From CBDAKK01 sp965216965 (GTDB lineage: Bacteria > Spirochaetota > Spirochaetia > WTKD01 > G963693115), in the NCBI GenBank assembly GCA_965216965.1, contig CBDCGX010000052.1:1-64000 (forward strand): a stretch of DNA of 64,000 nt, given 5' to 3'. The notes under the pieces are model-generated. The model saw only the letters and a list, made by a program, of their open reading frames with translations. It did not search any database and was not told where the DNA came from. The first letter of the stretch is position 1. Every line of letters starts with the position of its first letter. The translations under genes were made by a program, and so were the position numbers. This document shows, piece by piece, positions 38,584 through 48,805 of the stretch.

Positions 38584-39192
38584 TTAATCTGTTGTTTTAT
38601 TTTTTTGCTGTAAAAACACATTCACATCAGTTACAGTCATGCCAGCTTGTTTTGCAGCTTGAATACCTATTGGGCTATCTTCAAACACATGACAATATTG
38701 TGGTTCAATTTCCATATTTTCTGAACATTTCAAGAATAAGTCAGGAGCGGGTTTAGGATGAGGTACATCTTCCGAAGTAATGATTGTTACAAAGTATTTT
38801 TTAAGATTAAGTTTCTGTAATAAAGCATGTGTCACTTCTTTTGCTTCATTGGTACCCAACGCTATAGGAAGTTTCCCTTGATAATATTGTATGATATCTA
38901 TTGTTTGAGAGTAAAGTTCTACTGTATGTATAAGGTCTTTATAATACGCATCTTTTTTTAGTTGTGTTTCTTGTGGATGCAATATAACATCATACATTCC
39001 CCCTAATTTTACTGCACACTTCTCGGTAGTTAACCCATTAATTTTTTCATAATCATCTTCGGTGAAATCTCTTTTGTTATCTTGCATAACTTTCCTCCAC
39101 GCCTTAATATGTGCAGGTTTTGAGCAAAGAACAGTGCCATCCATATCAAAAATAAGTGCTTTCACATGTTGTGGTATTAAAAACTGTTTCAC
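38584..39192 (-). CDS. HAD-superfamily phosphatase, beta-phosphoglucomutase-like
   Basis: 202 residues from GTG 39192, which has AGGAAG about 9 nt upstream; the upstream ATG at 39249 would overlap the MATE gene and precede the fold. HAD motif I IFDMDGTVLCSK (nucleophile and acid Asp pair), motif II LGTNEAKE (normally G-T/S-N), motif III Lys near DVPHPKPAPDLF, motif IV FEDSPIGIQAA. The helical cap between motifs I and II is the small phosphoglycolate/beta-PGM type. The substrate is not evident. Follows the MATE gene on the same strand. Confidence 0.8.
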   Translation of the reverse strand: MKQFLIPQHVKALIFDMDGTVLCSKPAHIKAWRKVMQDNKRDFTEDDYEKINGLTTEKCAVKLGGMYDVILHPQETQLKKDAYYKDLIHTVELYSQTIDIIQYYQGKLPIALGTNEAKEVTHALLQKLNLKKYFVTIITSEDVPHPKPAPDLFLKCSENMEIEPQYCHVFEDSPIGIQAAKQAGMTVTDVNVFLQQKNKTTD

Positions 39193-39205
39193 TGACTTAC
39201 ACTTC

Positions 39206-40585
39206 CTATTTATATTGTATTGTTTTATTCTTAATTGCAGTAAGTACAAATAAAAGCAATATAATTGCAGTTATCCATGCACACACTAACACCGATAAAA
39301 ACACGCCATATATTCCTAAATGCAAGCTATACGCAAAAAGAGATATAAATATAAGGGGCAAAACTGTTTGCCTCACAACCAAGAATATCATCGGTACGAG
39401 GGGCTTTTTCATACCTTGTAATGTAGAAGATGAAAACGACATCATCTCATACGCAAAAAATGTGCCAAAAGCAAACCAAAGATACTGCCCCGTTGTAACA
39501 ATAACTGTAGTATCTTGGGAAAAGATGCCAGCAACATATTTTCCAAGAACTACTATAGGAAACATTACAGTAAATTGAATAACAACAGCAAAAAGCAACG
39601 AAACACCAAGCGTCTTTTTAATTCTATTATATTTTTTAGCTCCATTATTTTGCCCTACCATAGCAGAAAGCGCCATTCCAATACCTATAGATGGGATAAG
39701 CGCAAGTTGTTCTATACGGAGACCAATACCATATGCAGCAACAACACTACTATCTCCAAGTCTTGTTAGAAAAAAATTCACAAGGGAGAGTCCAAAAGAT
39801 GCCATCATTATTTGTAAAAAAATAGGAGCACCATACCATAAAATGGTGCTTGCTTCTTTAACAGTTATCATAAAGTTTTTAATTTTATCTAATTGAAGGC
39901 CACCATCTTTTACAACTTTATGAAATATTAAAACAAATCCAAGAAATTGTACCAATACTGTAGAAAATGCAATGCCTGTAATCCCCATAGCAGGAATAAA
40001 TGTGAAAGATTTAAATTGCACCCCATACATGAAAACAGGATCAAGCCATACATTAATTATTGCATTCATTATAAAAATATTTCTCAAAAATTTTGTATTG
40101 CCAATACTCACAAGTCTCGCATTAAGAGTCATTGAAGATATAAAAAAGGGCATCCCATACGCCAAGGTGTCAATATACTCTGTACTATATATAAACACTT
40201 TTCCATTAGCTCCCAATACTTTCAATATTTGAGGTCCTAATATCCTCACCAGAAACATGATAAGTACTCCAACTATAATAGAAAGAGTAAATGCTTTTTC
40301 TAAATATAATTTAGCTTTTCCTTCTAACTTCTCACCTAAAGCGTTTGAAATCAGCACTGTAGTTCCACTAGAAACAAGGTACGAAACCGCAATAGATAAT
40401 AAAAATATCGGGAATGTAAGAGAAAATGCAGTAAGTGCCTCTATACCTATTTTCCCACCCCAAAATGAATCTGTCCAATTATATAGTGAATTAAATAAGT
40501 GGCCAAACATTGCAGGTGTTGTAATAAACAACATATGTCTCCATATGCTTCCTTTTGTAAGATCATGTTGTTTCTGTAATTGCAT
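39206..40585 (-). CDS. MATE-family efflux transporter
   Basis: 459 residues, twelve membrane helices in two MatE halves. Marks: PAMFGHLFNSLYNWTDSFWGGKIG, SLTFPIFLLSIAVSYLVSSGTTVLISNALGE, GMPFFISSMTLNARLVSIGNTK and the second-half GIGLRIEQLALIPSIGIGMALSAMVGQNNGAK. It exports drugs or metabolites by H+ or Na+ antiport, but no substrate can be told by reading. Closest in pattern to the DinF/NorM-like MepA group. Confidence 0.85.
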   Translation of the reverse strand: MQLQKQHDLTKGSIWRHMLFITTPAMFGHLFNSLYNWTDSFWGGKIGIEALTAFSLTFPIFLLSIAVSYLVSSGTTVLISNALGEKLEGKAKLYLEKAFTLSIIVGVLIMFLVRILGPQILKVLGANGKVFIYSTEYIDTLAYGMPFFISSMTLNARLVSIGNTKFLRNIFIMNAIINVWLDPVFMYGVQFKSFTFIPAMGITGIAFSTVLVQFLGFVLIFHKVVKDGGLQLDKIKNFMITVKEASTILWYGAPIFLQIMMASFGLSLVNFFLTRLGDSSVVAAYGIGLRIEQLALIPSIGIGMALSAMVGQNNGAKKYNRIKKTLGVSLLFAVVIQFTVMFPIVVLGKYVAGIFSQDTTVIVTTGQYLWFAFGTFFAYEMMSFSSSTLQGMKKPLVPMIFLVVRQTVLPLIFISLFAYSLHLGIYGVFLSVLVCAWITAIILLLFVLTAIKNKTIQYK

Positions 40586-40703
40586 ATATTCCCTTATAAA
40601 TATGTATATTTATCACAAATCGCAATGAGATTTTCATCTCAATATGAAAAAGAAATAAAACTTTGCTTATAGATAATTTAAATTTCTAGTACTAGTAGCT
40701 CAA

Positions 40704-41780
40704 TTATAATAAAAAAGTCTTATCCATGCAAACACTATCCATACCGCACAAAACCATAATAAGCCTATCTATTCCTAGAGCAACACCACTACAAGGTGGA
40801 AGAGAAGGTTCTTCTAAAAATGATACTGGATATGGAATCTTTATACGTCGACTTCCTTTATTAATAAATTCATCTTGTGTATATTGTGAATGAAAAAAAT
40901 CTTTTATTTTTTGAATATCTGTTTGTTCAGAATAACAATTTGCAATTTCCACTCCACCTATATATAATTCCCATCTCTGTGTCCATATAGAATTGTGTTC
41001 TATTGCAAGTGTAGGTATACTATTTGGATATTTTGTTATAAAAACAAATGCATCTTTTGGTAGTCGCGGTTCTATATAGTGGGTAAAAAGCATTAGAAAT
41101 ACATCTTCCATATCATAATGGCTTATATTTTTATCTGCAATGTTTGCAATGCTTAATGCTTCTTGAACAGAAGAAGAAGTGAGCACATCTACTATCGGGA
41201 TGTCTGTATAACGTTTAAATGCCTCTTCCACACTTATTACAATTACTTGTTCTGGAATTTCTTTTATTGATTCTATTATCTTGAAATTCTTATGGAAATT
41301 GCAAAGCCACAAAGGTAATTGTATGGTTTCAGATAATACAACATCTGTAACATGATATAAAAGATTTACACAATCTAAAATACTTTGATCAAAAGAACTT
41401 AAAACACGATACCATTCCAATAGTAAAAATTCATCTTTGTGTAAATTATCGCTTATTTCTTCTCTTCGAAAACTATGAGCAAACTCATATATACCACAAC
41501 ATTTCTCTTCTTTTTCTTGTGCAATGCTCGCAAGTAAAGGCTTCAGGTTAACTTCAGGCGAAGGAATAAGATATTGTACATCACCTTCATTTAAGTATTC
41601 TTGAGATTTATTACTGTTGTGTCTCTTAGTATGTACGACAAACACATCTATATGTCTTTCGGGAATAAGTGCTGGCACCATCAAAGGGGTATGTACTTCT
41701 ATAAAGTTTTGCTTGTCCAAAAAACGCCGCATTGCAGAAAGAATACGAAATTGAATTTTCACATATGCATATATATTCAC
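40704..41780 (-). CDS. epmA: EpmA-like elongation factor P-(R)-beta-lysine ligase
   Basis: 358 residues, LysRS-like class II catalytic core without an anticodon domain, typical of EpmA/GenX, which attaches beta-lysine to a Lys of EF-P. Motif 2 region FAHSFRREEISDNLHKDEFLLLEWYR and motif 3 SGVALGIDRLIMVLCG are clear, and YIGGVEIANCYSEQTD carries the amino-acid pocket. The start is GTG 41780, inside the end of the phosphorylase gene (4-base GTGA overlap), so the two are coupled. No efp, epmB or epmC in the window. It is somewhat longer than E. coli EpmA (325). Confidence 0.8.
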   Translation of the reverse strand: MNIYAYVKIQFRILSAMRRFLDKQNFIEVHTPLMVPALIPERHIDVFVVHTKRHNSNKSQEYLNEGDVQYLIPSPEVNLKPLLASIAQEKEEKCCGIYEFAHSFRREEISDNLHKDEFLLLEWYRVLSSFDQSILDCVNLLYHVTDVVLSETIQLPLWLCNFHKNFKIIESIKEIPEQVIVISVEEAFKRYTDIPIVDVLTSSSVQEALSIANIADKNISHYDMEDVFLMLFTHYIEPRLPKDAFVFITKYPNSIPTLAIEHNSIWTQRWELYIGGVEIANCYSEQTDIQKIKDFFHSQYTQDEFINKGSRRIKIPYPVSFLEEPSLPPCSGVALGIDRLIMVLCGMDSVCMDKTFLL

Positions 41781-43537
41781 ATAGATTCCACAGTTCTACA
41801 ATTGTTTTTTATACATATAATCTCATAAGGAGATAAAGAGAACATTCCTTCATCTTCATTTTTCCCCTTGGGAGCATACATTATATCTCCTGTAATAAGA
41901 TCAACACATCCTTCTTTCCATATAAAAGAAGAAATCGATATTTTCTGAACACACTCTTTATTGCTTACATTTACAAGACATAACACCTCGTCTGGATTAT
42001 CATTATATGGCCCCCTTACTATTGCAAAAACATTCGTGCCTGTGTCAATTACCTTCATAGGAGAAAATGGATGAAATGCTTTACTCTTTTGTCGCATTTC
42101 TAAAAGTGCCAGATATCCGCGTAGAACTCTACTACGAAGACTTTGAGGAGCTTCAAGTTGATCTCGTACATGGTTTATGTTTAATTTTTCTCTGTTAATA
42201 CTTCTATTTACTCCGCTTTGTACTACACCTTCTTCCCAATTTTCACTCCCTAAAATACTATGAATATATATACCGGGGACTCCCGGCATTGCAAGGAGCA
42301 CAAATTGTGTCGCTAAGAACATCGTAGCTCTTTCCTCCACAGAAAGTTTTGCATCTGCAACCGCCGAAAGATAATTTATATTTATCTCATATGGTATTTC
42401 TCCTTTATCTGTTGCTTTATACGAAATACGTGCCCCTCTTTTTTTTACTGTATTAATGAGAAAATCTAACTCTGCAGGAGGAAGAAGTCCATATGTAGGT
42501 GTCACTCCGATGCCATCATGTGAAGCACAAAAATTAAAATACGTACGATTCTCTTGTGGATCATCAAGTGTCTTTGCCCATGAGCTCAAATACTGTGCAT
42601 CCCCTCTAACAAATGCATGGAGTAATAACGGAGGTAATGAGAACTGATATATCATCTGAGCCTCATCGTTATTGCCAAAATAGCTTATATTTTCCTTATG
42701 CGGAACATTTGTTTCTGTTATAATCACAGTACCAAACGCATACATATCAAGCAGCTTTCTCATAAGTTTTACAACGAGATGTGTTTTGGGATGATGTACG
42801 CAAGAAGTTCCGTATTCTTTCCAAAGATATGCAATAGCATCAAGGCGGATAAACCTTGATGAATGCACAATTGCATATTCTAAAATAGTATCTAACATCT
42901 CAAAAAGCACCTGTGGGTTTTCAAAATTCAAATCAACTTGATCCCTACTAAAAGTTGTCCATACATGTTTTTGTCCTAATTTCGTATCATATGTACTTAA
43001 AATAAAATGTGGCCTCGGTCGAGTAACCATGCTATAATTCTTCTGGGGGTCTGCTAGAATGAAAAATTCAGTATATGGCTTTTCTTCCTGTAAAAACTTT
43101 TTAAACCACTCATGTTCTGATGAACAATGATTTAAAACAAGATCTGTCATAAAACAAAATGAAGAACTTATCTTATGTATATCATCCCATGATCCAAGAT
43201 CAGACCTTACCTGTCGATAATGAGAAATAGAGAATCCATCATCAGAAGTATAGGGGAAAAAGGGCAATATATGTAATCCTGTAACTTTGCCTTTTCCATA
43301 ATCACACAGAAAATTATACAATGTAGAAAGCGGAGCTTGACCATCCTGTAATAAACTATCTCCATAACTTATTACTATTGCTAACTTCTCATCAAACACA
43401 GATCCTTTATTATTTAGAGTATGACCAGTTGCCATTTCCTCCCATTTCTCTCTGTAAGCATCATAGAACTTATGCCACTTCCCCGCATATTTAGTATTAT
43501 CATAAATAATACTAAGTAACTTTTGTATTGCATCCAT
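41777..43537 (-). CDS. GH13 sucrose-phosphorylase-family enzyme (GH13_18)
   Basis: 586 residues. TIM-barrel phosphorylase or hydrolase of subfamily 18: nucleophile Asp233 (FIRLDAIAYLW), acid/base Glu275 (ITETNVPH), third carboxylate Asp341 (CASHDGIGV), with ILPFFPYTSDDGFS and TDLVLNHCSSEHEWF as further family blocks. Members split sucrose, sucrose-6-phosphate, glucosylglycerate or glucosylglycerol with phosphate; the length and the DDGFSISHYRQV region fit the glucosylglycerate/YcjM-like side better than plain sucrose phosphorylase, but this is a judgement. Coupled to the EpmA-like gene. A glycosyltransferase gene nearby might make the glycoside. Confidence 0.85.
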   Translation of the reverse strand: MDAIQKLLSIIYDNTKYAGKWHKFYDAYREKWEEMATGHTLNNKGSVFDEKLAIVISYGDSLLQDGQAPLSTLYNFLCDYGKGKVTGLHILPFFPYTSDDGFSISHYRQVRSDLGSWDDIHKISSSFCFMTDLVLNHCSSEHEWFKKFLQEEKPYTEFFILADPQKNYSMVTRPRPHFILSTYDTKLGQKHVWTTFSRDQVDLNFENPQVLFEMLDTILEYAIVHSSRFIRLDAIAYLWKEYGTSCVHHPKTHLVVKLMRKLLDMYAFGTVIITETNVPHKENISYFGNNDEAQMIYQFSLPPLLLHAFVRGDAQYLSSWAKTLDDPQENRTYFNFCASHDGIGVTPTYGLLPPAELDFLINTVKKRGARISYKATDKGEIPYEININYLSAVADAKLSVEERATMFLATQFVLLAMPGVPGIYIHSILGSENWEEGVVQSGVNRSINREKLNINHVRDQLEAPQSLRSRVLRGYLALLEMRQKSKAFHPFSPMKVIDTGTNVFAIVRGPYNDNPDEVLCLVNVSNKECVQKISISSFIWKEGCVDLITGDIMYAPKGKNEDEGMFSLSPYEIICIKNNCRTVESM

Positions 43538-43606
43538 TATATTCTATTATAGTAGATGCTTAAATAGTTTAAGATGTAGTAGCAATAATATCCTACTACA
43601 TAAATA

Positions 43607-43635
43607 AAAAAGGCTACTTTAAAAGCAGCCTTTTT
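43607..43635. terminator. Bidirectional terminator
   Basis: Hairpin with 9-bp outer arms AAAAAGGCT and AGCCTTTTT, one A-C mismatch, and an inner CTTT/AAAG. On the minus strand it ends in a T run 17 nt after the WD40 lipoprotein stop. Confidence 0.8.
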
Positions 43636-43651
43636 ATTACGTTCTTCTCTT

Positions 43652-44680
43652 TTATTTGGTTATATCATATACCCTTACAGAATGGTCGTATCCACTAATT
43701 GCAATCTTACTCGCATCTCTATTAAAAACAACATTATATACTCGAGTGCTTCCAGTATCATAGTTTACTATACTAGATCCTGTTTCGCTATCTATAATAT
43801 TTACATATCCGTCTCTTGCACCACTTACAATATACGCTCCAGAAGGAGAATATTGTACTTGTTCTACCGAATCGGTATGCCCTTCAAATACAAAAACACT
43901 AGATCCATCTGCCACATCCCAAACATGAACAGTGTTGTCCCATGCACCAGATACAATTTTTGTTCCATCTGGACTAAATGCAACAGTATTAACCTTTGCT
44001 GTATGTCCTACTAGCACCTGTACTTGTTCTTGTTTTTCCAAGTCCCATATACGTATGACTTTATCATTTCCCGTAGAAGCAAGAAGTGTTCCATCGGGGC
44101 TAAACGATACATTAGTTGCATATGAATCATGCCAAAATTGAGCGATCCTTTCCCCTGTTTCATAATTAAGGACAATTATTTCACCCGTGAGCACTGCTGC
44201 TGCAATATATGTATTTTCAGCACCAGTGTAAACATCAACTCCAATTACATTATGCTTAAATCCACCAAACTTCTTAATAAGTTCGCCTGTATCTCCATCC
44301 CATACTCGTATGGTTTTATCTAATCCAGCAGAAACTATTTTAGACCCATTTGTATCATAATCAAGAGAAATAACATCGCTCTCATGTGCATCTAAAATTT
44401 GTGTCAGTTGTGTTCCACCTTCAGGATCCCAAACAAATATATGATTATCCCATCCCCCTGATGCCAGTCTTGTAGAATCAGAGTTAAAAGAAAGCCCTTG
44501 AACGCCCCTTGTGTGGCCATTAAAAACAAATCTTTCAGTGAGAACTAAAACGTTAGACCCTGCTTCTACTACTTTTGTAGGATTCCCCTCAGTTTGAACT
44601 TTTGAAGCACAAGAGACAACTAATATACTTGTTGCAACAAAAAGTAAAAACAATGTAATACTACCTCTAATAACTTTCAT
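43652..44680 (-). CDS. WD40-repeat beta-propeller lipoprotein
   Basis: About 342 residues from ATG 44680 (GAGGTG 8 nt upstream; a longer frame starts at 44701). Signal peptide with lipobox ILVVSC, then seven WD repeats recognisable by GH..V..L.F..D...L.S.G.D..I..WD, e.g. GHTRGVQGLSFNSDSTRLASGG and GHTAKVNTVAFSPDGTKIVSG. A complete seven-bladed propeller anchored by lipid. Bacterial WD40 lipoproteins are protein-binding scaffolds; the partner is unknown. A Rho-independent hairpin follows. Confidence 0.88.
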   Translation of the reverse strand: MKVIRGSITLFLLFVATSILVVSCASKVQTEGNPTKVVEAGSNVLVLTERFVFNGHTRGVQGLSFNSDSTRLASGGWDNHIFVWDPEGGTQLTQILDAHESDVISLDYDTNGSKIVSAGLDKTIRVWDGDTGELIKKFGGFKHNVIGVDVYTGAENTYIAAAVLTGEIIVLNYETGERIAQFWHDSYATNVSFSPDGTLLASTGNDKVIRIWDLEKQEQVQVLVGHTAKVNTVAFSPDGTKIVSGAWDNTVHVWDVADGSSVFVFEGHTDSVEQVQYSPSGAYIVSGARDGYVNIIDSETGSSIVNYDTGSTRVYNVVFNRDASKIAISGYDHSVRVYDITK

Positions 44681-44868
44681 GATAAACACCTCGCTATACA
44701 TTTATTTATTATTTATTTCATATTAATTTATATTAATATTTTAATATTTTAATTATGTTTTTAATACTATAAATAGTTTTTTAAAAACTTTTCTCCTAAA
44801 TAGTATAATAATATTCGTAAGATATATCAACAAACTTTAGTAGTTTATAGCCATATATTGCATTTTTT

Positions 44869-46495
44869 ATGATTAATATGCTATCACACATTTATATTAT
44901 TCACTATCACTTCAAAAAAGGTGGTGTAACTGATGTTGTTTTTAGAGCTTTGTCTGCATTTGATAATGCCATCACAACATTTCCTCAGTTAAAAAAAATA
45001 ACTTTTGTCTGTGGTTCACCTGAAAATATAGATATATTCCGCCATATGTCCCTACATCGTATCTCAATAAATTTTATCATTGATTCCTCCATTGGATACT
45101 CTGATATAACACATAAAAAACAACAATCTCATATACACGCCATTCTTAAAAAGATTACTCAAAAAAACTCTTTATGGTGGATCCATAATCATAATTTAGG
45201 GAAAAATGCTCTTTTTACCAAAACACTTATGAAATATCTCCAATCAGAAAAACAATTTTGTTTTCTACACTTACATGATTTTCCCGAAAGTGCCCGCTAT
45301 ACTAATTTAGAAAAACTCAGAAACATTATGCTTCACTACGAAACCTACATGGGAGGAACCCATGCTCTTTTAGCAGTTATCAATAAAGAAGATACTTTTA
45401 TGCTAAAAAAAGCACACTACACGCCTGCATATATTCCAAATATCATTTCTTTTAATATACAAGCAAACAAAAACGGTAATTTTTCTAATACTGTAAAAAG
45501 AACCCTTTCAAAACAAGGGGAATATCGTTTACTTAAAAACAATTACACTCTTTTTACCTATCCTGTACGCTGCATTCGACGAAAAAAACATATTAGAAGC
45601 CGCTTTAATTAGTAAGATGTATTCTCATCATACCAATACTCCATGCATGCTGGCCATTACACTCCCTGGAACTTCTAACCAAGAACGTGCTTATTCACAA
45701 ATGGTTCAACAATTATTCGAAAAAAAGATTATTTCAGGTTTTTTTAATACGGCAGCACAAAGCACTTCTTTATCATTTGAGGATATATGTAAAGCAAGCG
45801 ATATTATTATAAGCAGTTCTACTCAGGAAGGATTTGGTTTTACGTATATAGGAGCCGCATCGTGGAAAACACCTCTTCTCGCTCGTAACATTCCTGTAAA
45901 GAAAGACAACTTACAAGTATTAAAAGGATGGCCAATGCACTGGTATGAAAATATATACATACCCCTTTCTCTCTTTGAAAAACAAATGGTATATACAATA
46001 AAACAGTCTTATAAGGAGAAAATTAATGCACAGTCTCATTTATTGAGCTCTCAAATTATACATCATCTTTTAAACTCTGTAGACACTTTATTTAATGGGG
46101 ATGCTATTGATTTTTCATTTCTTTCTATTAATATGCAAATAATGATTATTGAAATGTGTAAACACTCTCCTACTACCCATGCCAATTCTGATGCACTTTC
46201 TCGTATTACCCACGCCAATAAGAATCTTATGAACAAAATAGATATCTTGTTGCATCATCCAGACACACCAACAACCATACAAGACATACACAACAATGTT
46301 GAAACATATCATAGCGAAAAAAGTTTTATACAATATTTTAAGAAAGCTCTAAACCGTCTTTATAAGAATAATATTCCTCTATCAAAACCCATAGCAAAAA
46401 AGTGTGCTAATTATGCCATCGCACGCTTTGCCCAACTTCCATATTTACGATTGTTATATGATCCATATATTGATGTTGGGCCTAAAAATAACTAA
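44869..46495 (+). CDS. GT4-family glycosyltransferase, interrupted by one frameshift
   Basis: Reading on after removing one A from the A7 run at 45582-45588 (PVRCIRRKN then ILEAALIS) joins two open frames to a protein of about 541 residues. N-terminal domain starts HYHFKKGGVTDVVFRA, the usual opening of GT-B GT4 enzymes; the C-terminal Rossmann domain has RRKNILEAALIS and the donor-binding block SSSTQEGFGFTYIGAASWKTPLLARNIP, like the EX7E region. A long helical C-terminal extension follows. Donor and acceptor unknown. Divergent from the WD40 lipoprotein (188 bp). It may act with the GH13 phosphorylase two genes away, but this is only proximity. Confidence 0.72.
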
Positions 46496-46512
46496 TTGTT
46501 TTTATTGCAAGT

Positions 46513-47685
46513 TTACTTGTATACTGTTATTGAATAATCTGCAGATGCTTTTCCTGCATAGAGTAAAATGATTTTATATTCTTCATCTTCTTGTGCATAA
46601 ATTGGGATATCAACTGAATTTCCCTTTGTGAGCTTTTCTACATATAAAGAACTTCTGTTAGAATTAGCAAATATTACGTTTATATCTTCAGAAAAAGTTT
46701 CTGCAACAATAGTCCGCACCTCGCCCTTTGTAAGGGGAAGTGAATATTCTTTCATATATGTATCAAAAATCTTTGTATCTTGATTTGTAATTTTGTCGGT
46801 ATAAGAAAATACCTTTTCATTATTACTTACTTGCACATCAAGGAAGAATTGCCCTGTCTTAGCCCCATTAAAAGAAGATGCCAAAATATAATATGTATCA
46901 TCACGTGGAATAAGTCCCGTTATCAAAGAGCTAGAACTTTCTCTAGAGTTTGTCCAATCATCAGACACAATTGATTTTCCATACCAATTAGAAAATTCTA
47001 AGAACGTATCAAAATCACTTGAATTCATATATACATATATGCGTGTATCTGCTGTAAGTTTTATTGCATATTCTTTCATCACCCGTTCCATAATTATTGA
47101 ATCCATATTTAATTCTTCTTCAAGCAGGGAGGGGAGAGTCTCTATAGTTTGTGGTGGTGGTATTGTATATACTTCTAACGTATATGAATTGCTTCCATTC
47201 TTTTTCATTGAATTATTATGTGCGAGCGCAGTAATAATTGCTGTTGGTGCATCTCCTACGCGAGAAGTATTTTGTATGTGTTGGTTTTTCTGATTTATAT
47301 TATTTGCTCTTTGGGGAATACTAAACAACACTCCCGCATTTTCTCCAAGATAAAGATCTTTAAATACAAAACTATCTCCTACATCTATCCTTATGATAGG
47401 ATCAATTATATTCGATTTCATGAGTACACCATATCGCATACCGTAGGCTAAAGGGACCCTAAGTGTTATTCCCTTTTTTAGTTTTTTATCTCGTTCATAA
47501 TAATCTTGTGTAATAATATCTTCTATATTAAACAACAACACTTGTTCTTTTATTGTAGATTCTGCTTGTTGTATCAAAGGTGTGCTTTTTTCTGTTTGCT
47601 GAGAAAATACTATAGGAATACTAATGCACGTATAGATAAAGATCACATATATTTTTTGTATAGTTCTTTTCATCGTTTTACTCAT
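46513..47685 (-). CDS. Exported protein with PPC-like beta domains
   Basis: 390 residues. Signal peptide (ending FSQQ about residue 30). Three to four beta-rich segments follow, two resembling bacterial pre-peptidase C-terminal domains: RIYVYMNSSDFDTFLEF with SSSLITGLIPRDDTYYILASS, and EVRTIVAETFSEDINVIF with DEEYKIILLYAGKASADYSITVYK. No peptidase or other catalytic domain is attached. Convergent with the glycosyltransferase gene. Probably a periplasmic or surface protein; no closer name. Confidence 0.65.
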   Translation of the reverse strand: MSKTMKRTIQKIYVIFIYTCISIPIVFSQQTEKSTPLIQQAESTIKEQVLLFNIEDIITQDYYERDKKLKKGITLRVPLAYGMRYGVLMKSNIIDPIIRIDVGDSFVFKDLYLGENAGVLFSIPQRANNINQKNQHIQNTSRVGDAPTAIITALAHNNSMKKNGSNSYTLEVYTIPPPQTIETLPSLLEEELNMDSIIMERVMKEYAIKLTADTRIYVYMNSSDFDTFLEFSNWYGKSIVSDDWTNSRESSSSLITGLIPRDDTYYILASSFNGAKTGQFFLDVQVSNNEKVFSYTDKITNQDTKIFDTYMKEYSLPLTKGEVRTIVAETFSEDINVIFANSNRSSLYVEKLTKGNSVDIPIYAQEDEEYKIILLYAGKASADYSITVYK

Positions 47686-47712
47686 AATTACTCTATCTAT
47701 TATAGCTTATTG

Positions 47713-48801
47713 CTACTTACCTCCAAGCCCTATTAATACTTTTTTTATTGATTCAATCGGAACAGTTCTTAGAAAAGTAGTTTCTATATCTTTCTGAATA
47801 ACAAATTCCACCTCTTTTTCTTTCCTTTTTTTATCATTTTGCATATAACAGCATAATCTATCAACAGAGATTCCATTATAATGAGATGGGCATTCTAAAC
47901 TATCAAGAATGCTTATTATTCTTTCTGCATAGTTTATATTTGTATAGCCTAATTCTACTCCCAATAATAATGCTGTGCGTATACCAAGTGCTACCGCTTC
48001 GCCATGGGTCCAGTATTTTTCATTTTTCTTGCTATGGTTTTTATATAAATAATTATTTGTTGCCTCAAGAGCATGGGCAAAAGTATGTCCTAAATTTAGA
48101 ATAGCTCGTTCCCCAGATTCCATAAAATCAGCGTGTACAATATCTACTTTTACAGCGATTGCATCTTGTATAATCTTTTCCCATACATTACTATTATTTT
48201 CTGCATACGGGTTTTTAATATCAGAAATAGCCTGCTCAATAAACGCAACAAGATGTTTGTTCTTTAACATTCCCGCTTTAAGTGCCTCTATAAGCCCACA
48301 CCGTAACTCATGCCACGAAAGCGTAGTTAAAAACTCTTCACAAATTATAATGGAGTTAGCAAGATAAAATGTCCCTACCATATTTTTAAGCCCATTATAA
48401 TTAGTGGCTGTTTTCCCCCCTATTGACGCATCTACCATAGATAACAATGTGGTGGGAATTAGCACGCATTGTATTCCTCTTAAATAGACCGATGCTACAA
48501 AGCTCACTACATCACAAAGGGCACCTCCTCCTATAGCGACAATACTACTGTCTCGAGCAAGAGTTTTTCTAAAACAAGCCTTAAGTATACTGTCAAATAT
48601 AAATGAAGTTTTATTGACTTCTCCGCCCGGAACAATAAGATAATCATATCCTTTAAGATCTATTATTCCATTGTTAAAAACTGCCGCATCTACAACTATA
48701 AAAGCAGATAAATCAATACATTCCATACATTCTTGTACACTCTGTCTCTGTGTTATAACACACGATTGTATACCTACCGTGAGAGTATGAAGTGTCTTCA
48801 T
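47713..48801 (-). CDS. aroB: 3-dehydroquinate synthase
   Basis: 362 residues. Second shikimate-pathway step. NAD-binding VPGGEVNKTS, AIGGGALCDVVSFVASVYLRGIQCVLIPTTLLSMVDASIGGKTATN (catalytic Lys and metal region), KNMVGTFYLANSI and the metal His in LNLGHTFAHALE and HGEAVALGI are all present. Starts 4 nt after the cyclase stop and so lies third in a transcript with two cyclase-type genes, an odd pairing. aroDE is 4 kb away on the other strand. Confidence 0.93.
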   Translation of the reverse strand: MKTLHTLTVGIQSCVITQRQSVQECMECIDLSAFIVVDAAVFNNGIIDLKGYDYLIVPGGEVNKTSFIFDSILKACFRKTLARDSSIVAIGGGALCDVVSFVASVYLRGIQCVLIPTTLLSMVDASIGGKTATNYNGLKNMVGTFYLANSIIICEEFLTTLSWHELRCGLIEALKAGMLKNKHLVAFIEQAISDIKNPYAENNSNVWEKIIQDAIAVKVDIVHADFMESGERAILNLGHTFAHALEATNNYLYKNHSKKNEKYWTHGEAVALGIRTALLLGVELGYTNINYAERIISILDSLECPSHYNGISVDRLCCYMQNDKKRKEKEVEFVIQKDIETTFLRTVPIESIKKVLIGLGGK

Positions 48802-48805
48802 TAAA

